Assembly (NCBI GenBank): GCA_042088665.1
Contig: JBELMB010000063.1
Coordinates: 1 to 26,206, forward strand
Reading direction: 5' to 3'
Source: JBELMB01 sp042088665
GTDB taxonomy: Bacteria > Pseudomonadota > Alphaproteobacteria > Rhodobacterales > Rhodobacteraceae
DNA length: 26,206 bases
A program made the position numbers and the translations under genes. Below the pieces are notes generated by a model that saw only the letters and a program-made list of their open reading frames with translations, had not been told where the DNA came from and made no database searches. This document shows, in pieces, positions 22,446 through 26,206 of the stretch (positions are counted from its first letter, which is position 1; each line of letters begins with the position of its first letter).

Positions 22446-23141
22446 TCAGCTGTCCGCTGGGTTCGTCACTGGTCTGTCAACCCCGCGAAACCGCTCCCAC
22501 AGGAACCAGACTTCCAGCGCGGCGAGGTAGGGCAGGTAGAAGGCCCAGACCGTCAATCGGTCGAACCAGCCCCGGAAGTCGTCAACGCCTGCGCCGCCGG
22601 TGCTCATGAAGTTGATCCCGTAGTGGACGCGGTAGAGGTATGAGGCAATGGCGAGGACCAGCAAGCGCAGCGCCCAGCGGCGGTGCCGTTGAAACAGTCT
22701 TTTTCGCGCGAAATGCACCGTAAGGGTGGCTGAACCAAGCATAAGGCTGCCATAGAGGCCGAACCAGACAGACATCCAGGCGCCGCCAACTGTGCCTTGC
22801 CGGATGATGTAGAAAAGCCCCATGGTCGCCGTCAGCGCCGCCGAGACGGCCAGTACGTAGCCGGATGTGCGATGCAGTTGCGGCCAGTTTCTGCGCAGCT
22901 GCGGAATGATCTGCAAAGGTACGGCAAAGGTGATCAGAGCACCGGGCAGCATGTGGCCAAACACCGAAAGCGTGGCCAATAGGTCATCGGTATGGCTCAG
23001 TCGACCAAGGGCCTCTTCTGCACCAAAAAGGGCGTTCAGGGGACGAACGCCCGCATGCCAGACAAAGGGCACCGTCAGCAGGGCCAGCAGGATCAAGAGC
23101 GTAGCGGGCAGATAGCGCAGCATTCCGGGACTTTCGTGCAT
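22446..23141 (-). CDS. DUF2306-type integral membrane protein
   Basis: About 231 residues with six or seven predicted membrane helices. The pattern fits the DUF2306 predicted membrane family: SVFGHMLPGALITFAVPLQ with a helix-embedded His, RNWPQLHRTSGYVLAVSAAL with the LHR.xGY motif, and HRRWALRLLVLAIASYLYRVHYG with paired His/Arg, all suggestive of haem or metal ligands in the membrane, though no function is proven. The start is unsure: ATG 23141 is used, ATG 23123 would begin right at the first helix (MLRYLPATLLILLALLTVP), and a TTG at 23162 is also open. None has a strong ribosome-binding site. The family name is from memory of these motifs. Confidence 0.75.
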   Translation of the reverse strand: MHESPGMLRYLPATLLILLALLTVPFVWHAGVRPLNALFGAEEALGRLSHTDDLLATLSVFGHMLPGALITFAVPLQIIPQLRRNWPQLHRTSGYVLAVSAALTATMGLFYIIRQGTVGGAWMSVWFGLYGSLMLGSATLTVHFARKRLFQRHRRWALRLLVLAIASYLYRVHYGINFMSTGGAGVDDFRGWFDRLTVWAFYLPYLAALEVWFLWERFRGVDRPVTNPADS

Positions 23142-23162
23142 GGTCAGAAGCAAGTTAGCCAA

Positions 23163-23648
23163 ACTCTGGGGAAAGTTAAGGCTGGGGCGCGAAGATCAAA
23201 GGGAAATGGCCGCGTTCAGGGGCTTGGTCATTGGCAGACAGATTGCAGGGGGGGACGGGCGGACGCCTTTCGTCGATGCGCCAAGGTTGTCACGGCGGCC
23301 GCGCGCGAAGCCTTGGCCGACCACCACTGCGCGACCTGTTCCAACGCTGTGGAAACACCGAAGTGCGGGATTGATTCCCGCAACTGCCATGGGGAAAATC
23401 CTGTTCTTTCAAGCTGGGTGGTCTTCACCCAAACATGAGTCGAACCTGTGCTGTTGACTGCACGGGCACTCTGTGCGTCTCGAACGGCCTCGTGTTCCGA
23501 GGGTCTTTCGAGTTGCGACAGACGACAAACCCGTCGCATTTTTCGACGCATACGGGATCAGGCCTGACCCAGCCAGTGCCAGAAAGGCTGCGCATTCTGG
23601 CCTCGGGTTTGCAGTCGAAAAGCGTGAAAACTCAGACGGTTGCAGAGG
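23163..23648. other. Intergenic region without a recognisable gene
   Basis: About 490 bases between the DUF2306-type gene and pyrG. Several open frames occur on both strands, but none has a good ribosome-binding site or a recognisable protein. Two small perfect hairpins are present: TGCGGGA/TCCCGCA with a 5-base loop at 23364-23382, and TGGGTG/CACCCA at 23415-23431. No T-run accompanies either, so no terminator for pyrG is called. I see no tRNA cloverleaf. Confidence 0.4.
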
Positions 23649-25292
23649 TCAGACCAGTCGTGACACTTCTTTTGCGGCGCGCACGAAATCGCGGAAAAGG
23701 GGATGCGGAGCAAAGGGCTTTGATTTCAGCTCCGGGTGGAACTGCACGCCGATGAACCATGGGTGGTCCGGCCATTCGACGATTTCCGGCAAGCGGCCGT
23801 CGGGGCTCATGCCGGAGAACCGCAAACCTGCCGCCTCCAGCTTTTCGCGGTATTTGATGTCCACTTCGTAACGGTGGCGGTGGCGCTCGTCGATGGTTGT
23901 GCGACCGTAGACCTCTGCCACGCGGGAGCCTTCGGAGAGGACCGCGTCATAGGCCCCCAAACGCATCGTCCCGCCCTTGGCGTCATCGGGGCGGCGGTTG
24001 ACCTTCTCGTTGCCCTGAATCCATTCCTTGAGGTGGTAAACCACGGGCTCGAAACGCTTTTCGCCTGCTTCGTGGTCAAATTCCTCGGAACCGGCGCGGG
24101 CCATTCCGGCGATGTTTCGGGCGGCTTCGATCACCGCCATCTGCATGCCGAGGCAAATCCCGAGGTAGGGGATCTTGTGCTCGCGCGCGAATTGCGCGGC
24201 CTTGATCTTGCCCTCGGTGCCGCGCTCTCCAAAGCCGCCGGGCACAAGGATGGCGTTGTATTTCTCAAGGTGGGGGGCGGCGTCCTCGCGTTCGAACAAC
24301 TCTGCATCGACCCATTCGATCGAGACCTTCACCCGGTTGGCCAGACCGCCATGGGTCAGCGCCTCGGCGATGGATTTATAGGCATCCTCAAGCTGGGTGT
24401 ATTTGCCGACGATCGCAACGGCGACCTCGCCCTCGGGGCCGGAAATGCGTTCGTTCACGTCGTCCCATTTCGCCAGCTGCGGGCGCGGGGCGGGCGTGAT
24501 CTGGAAAGCGTCCAGCACGGCCTGGTCCATGCCCTCGCGGTGATAGGCGAGCGGCGCCTCGTAGATCGAGGCGAGGTCCTGCGCGGCGATCACCGCGTCG
24601 GGGCGGACGTTGCAGAACAACGCCAGTTTCTCGCGCTCTTTCTGCGGGATCGGCCCTTCGGAGCGGCACACGAGGATGTCCGGGGTGATGCCGATGGAGC
24701 GCAGTTCCTTGACGGAGTGCTGCGTCGGCTTGGTTTTCAGCTCGCCCGAGGCCTTGATGTAGGGCAGCAGCGTGAGATGCATGAAGATGCACTGACCACG
24801 GGGTTTGTCCTGACTGAACTGGCGGATGGCCTCGAAAAACGGCAGGCCTTCGATGTCGCCGACGGTGCCGCCGATCTCGCAAAGCATGAAATCGACCTCG
24901 TCCTCGCCAATGCGGATGAAATCCTTGATCTCGTTGGTGACGTGCGGGATCACCTGAATGGTCTTGCCGAGGTAGTCGCCGCGGCGTTCCTTTTCGAGGA
25001 CATTGGTGTAGATCCGGCCGGATGAGACGGAGTCGGTGCGCCGCGCGGGCACGCCGGTGAACCGTTCGTAATGACCGAGGTCCAGATCGGTTTCTGCACC
25101 ATCATCAGTGACAAAAACCTCGCCGTGCTCAAAGGGCGACATGGTGCCCGGATCGACGTTCAAATATGGGTCCAGCTTGCGCAGGCGGACAGAAAAGCCG
25201 CGCGCCTGCAACAGCGCGCCCAAGGCCGCCGAGGCCAGTCCCTTGCCAAGCGAAGAGACCACACCGCCGGTGATGAATATAAATCGCGCCAT
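23649..25292 (-). CDS. pyrG: CTP synthase
   Basis: A full-length 547-residue CTP synthase, making CTP from UTP, ATP and glutamine. The synthase domain opens with MARFIFITGGVVSSLGKGL, with P-loop-like residues at 12-19, then LDPYLNVDPGTMSPFEHGEV at 40-59, GHYERFTG at 73-80, CEIGGTVGDIEGLPFFEA at 138-155 and KTKPTQHSVKEL at 187-198. The glutaminase domain has the nucleophile C380 in YLGICLGMQMAV and H519/E521 in VQFHPELKSKP. All key residues are present. It lies downstream of secG on the same strand, with a 397-base gap containing secG's terminator, so it is likely transcribed on its own. Confidence 0.98.
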   Translation of the reverse strand: MARFIFITGGVVSSLGKGLASAALGALLQARGFSVRLRKLDPYLNVDPGTMSPFEHGEVFVTDDGAETDLDLGHYERFTGVPARRTDSVSSGRIYTNVLEKERRGDYLGKTIQVIPHVTNEIKDFIRIGEDEVDFMLCEIGGTVGDIEGLPFFEAIRQFSQDKPRGQCIFMHLTLLPYIKASGELKTKPTQHSVKELRSIGITPDILVCRSEGPIPQKEREKLALFCNVRPDAVIAAQDLASIYEAPLAYHREGMDQAVLDAFQITPAPRPQLAKWDDVNERISGPEGEVAVAIVGKYTQLEDAYKSIAEALTHGGLANRVKVSIEWVDAELFEREDAAPHLEKYNAILVPGGFGERGTEGKIKAAQFAREHKIPYLGICLGMQMAVIEAARNIAGMARAGSEEFDHEAGEKRFEPVVYHLKEWIQGNEKVNRRPDDAKGGTMRLGAYDAVLSEGSRVAEVYGRTTIDERHRHRYEVDIKYREKLEAAGLRFSGMSPDGRLPEIVEWPDHPWFIGVQFHPELKSKPFAPHPLFRDFVRAAKEVSRLV

Positions 25293-25329
25293 CTGGGCAA
25301 CCCCGTGTATTTGCCTGTATATTTGTTTG

Positions 25330-25347
25330 CCCGGGGCCGACCCCGGG
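25330..25347. promoter_or_regulatory. GC-rich hairpin upstream of pyrG
   Basis: CCCGGGG, loop CCGA, CCCCGGG: a perfect 7-bp stem, 38 bases upstream of the pyrG ATG. It lies in or just before the pyrG leader. No T-run follows on the minus strand, so a terminator-type attenuator is not evident. It could equally be part of a dispersed palindrome family. Confidence 0.35.
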
Positions 25348-25636
25348 AGTGGTTTGAGGCGGCTTGTACCTGACCCGGCACCAGCTGCAACACGGGATTA
25401 AAGCCATAGAGGATTCGGGCGGATTTGTCCAGCGAGGCCCAAGATGCTGCGGGCCGACCGTGGCGCAAACGCCAGAATTTGTAGGGTGGGTCGACAGCCT
25501 TGTGGCGACTTGGCTGCTGCCGGGAACGCCGGTCGGGAGGGCTGTCTGCCGTGGTTTCCCGGGCTGATACTGTGGCTCGCGTGGCCGGGCTGCGCGTCAG
25601 GCTTCTGCGCGCGGACATCACCATGTCGCGCATGAA

Positions 25637-25659
25637 AAAGGCGGCTGTTGGCCGCCTTT
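25637..25659 (-). terminator. Rho-independent terminator of secG
   Basis: On the minus strand, AAAGGCGGC, loop CAACA, GCCGCCTTT, then further T residues (five in all). The perfect 9-bp stem and T-run begin 31 bases after the secG stop codon, a textbook intrinsic terminator. The plus-strand copy has only three T after the stem. Confidence 0.85.
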
Positions 25660-25689
25660 CCGTGTCTGTTGCGGGGCCGCTTCGCCAGT

Positions 25690-26073
25690 TTAGTCGGCGC
25701 GCGGGACCAGTGGTGCGTCGGTGGCCCCATCCGCGGTTGGTGGCGGCAGAAGGCCGTCAATATCCAGATCGGACCCCGGTGTTGTGGTGTCTTCTTGCAC
25801 GGCTGCGGCTCCGGACCCGCCGCCAAGACGGTCGAGGATCGAGCTGCCCGCGGCATTCTGAGCGGCAAAGACAGTCAGGGTGATAGACGTGCAGATGAAG
25901 GCCGCTGCCAACACCCAGGTCACTTTGGCCAGCGGGGTGATCGACGCGCGTTGGCCTGCCGGGCCGCCTCCGCCGCCCATGCCGAGGCCACCGCCCTCGC
26001 TGCGCTGCAAGAGCACGACCCCGATCAGACCGAGGGCGAGAAGAAGGTGGACGATAAGTACGACGTTTTCCAT
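25690..26073 (-). CDS. secG: Preprotein translocase subunit SecG
   Basis: A 127-residue SecG, the small subunit of the SecYEG channel of the inner membrane. Two membrane helices are visible: about 2-23 (NVVLIVHLLLALGLIGVVLLQ) and 49-70 (KVTWVLAAAFICTSITLTVF), joined by the conserved cytoplasmic loop LLQRSEGGGLGMGGGG. The family's conserved QRSEGGGLG stretch is present. The C-terminal 55 residues are a Gly/Ala/Asp/Pro-rich low-complexity tail, common in alphaproteobacterial SecG. GAAGG stands four bases before the ATG. The frame stays open upstream to the window edge, but the family start matches this ATG. Confidence 0.95.
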   Translation of the reverse strand: MENVVLIVHLLLALGLIGVVLLQRSEGGGLGMGGGGGPAGQRASITPLAKVTWVLAAAFICTSITLTVFAAQNAAGSSILDRLGGGSGAAAVQEDTTTPGSDLDIDGLLPPPTADGATDAPLVPRAD

Positions 26074-26206
26074 AGAGCCTTCACCAAAGAGCGGTTTGCG
26101 GTCATGTAGGGGATCATGCGGGACGCTGCAAGCGGCGTCTTTGCGACGAGCGGGTGCGGCCTGTCCCGGACAGTGCCACGGATGTGCGTGACACAGCCGG
26201 ACCCGT
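26074..26206. other. Upstream region of secG, no gene recognised
   Basis: The last 133 bases, upstream of secG on the minus strand. No known protein is readable in any frame; the secG promoter should lie here. A neighbouring gene probably begins beyond the edge. Confidence 0.4.

Larger units (their letters stand above)
25293..25689. other. pyrG leader and secG-pyrG intergenic region
   Basis: 397 bases on the minus strand between the secG stop and the pyrG start. It contains the secG terminator at its upstream end and a GC-rich hairpin close to pyrG. The stretch between, about 25350-25630, shows no convincing gene. ATG-adjacent sequence upstream of pyrG is AT-rich (about 25300-25330) and could include its promoter, but I cannot place -35 and -10 elements with confidence. 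Confidence 0.4.

Noticed and set aside
23430..23460. GGTTCGACTC on the minus strand, resembling a tRNA T-loop
   Set aside because: The flanking bases do not form a proper T stem, and no matching acceptor stem lies about 70 bases away.

Overview
The window is a stretch of GC-rich alphaproteobacterial chromosome. Gene content and protein sequences best fit a member of the Rhodobacteraceae (Roseobacter group): the secG/pyrG pair, divergent purD/xseA, a PhaR polyhydroxybutyrate regulator, an MgtE joined to a formyltetrahydrofolate cyclo-ligase, and a large amine/amino-acid uptake and gamma-glutamylation region. This assignment comes from recognising the families by reading, not from a search. I see no rRNA, tRNA, CRISPR array, insertion sequence or phage gene.

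Layout. Bases 1-8104 are mostly housekeeping: the 3' end of a histidinol-phosphatase/inositol-monophosphatase family gene, a secreted CAP-domain protein, guanine deaminase (minus), mgtE overlapping a formyltetrahydrofolate cyclo-ligase (plus), purD (minus) divergent from xseA (plus), and phaR (plus, TTG start). Bases 8151-14567 are all on the minus strand: a DegT-family aminotransferase, then (read in the direction of transcription) a small two-helix membrane protein, a glutamine-synthetase-like ligase, a class I glutamine amidotransferase, a second glutamine-synthetase-like ligase (PuuA-like) and a PuuB-like FAD oxidase. A perfect 28-bp palindrome sits immediately upstream of the first ligase. 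Bases 14708-19506 hold a complete polar-amino-acid-type ABC transporter on the minus strand (ATPase, binding protein, two permeases). It is interrupted between the binding protein and the permeases by a DAO-family FAD oxidoreductase on the plus strand. Bases 19602-21271 hold a compact trio (two TerB-like proteins and a PhnD-like protein without a signal peptide). The end of the window has rlmJ, a DUF2306-type membrane protein, pyrG and secG, all minus.

How the genes may work together. The transporter, the two ligases, the amidotransferase and the oxidases look like a route that imports an amine or amino acid, caps it with glutamate and oxidises it, as in the Puu putrescine pathway of E. coli. 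No PuuC-like dehydrogenase or PuuE-like aminotransferase is in the window, so the substrate is open. Four gene pairs overlap by 4 bases (ATGA or GTGA), which suggests translational coupling: mgtE/cyclo-ligase, amidotransferase/puuA, the two permeases, and TerB/PhnD-like.

Nothing in the window is clearly a new defence or mobile system. The least explained items are the TerB-TerB-PhnD-like trio, the 28-bp palindrome, the 62-residue membrane protein with an inverted repeat in its leader, and short hairpins ahead of mgtE and pyrG.
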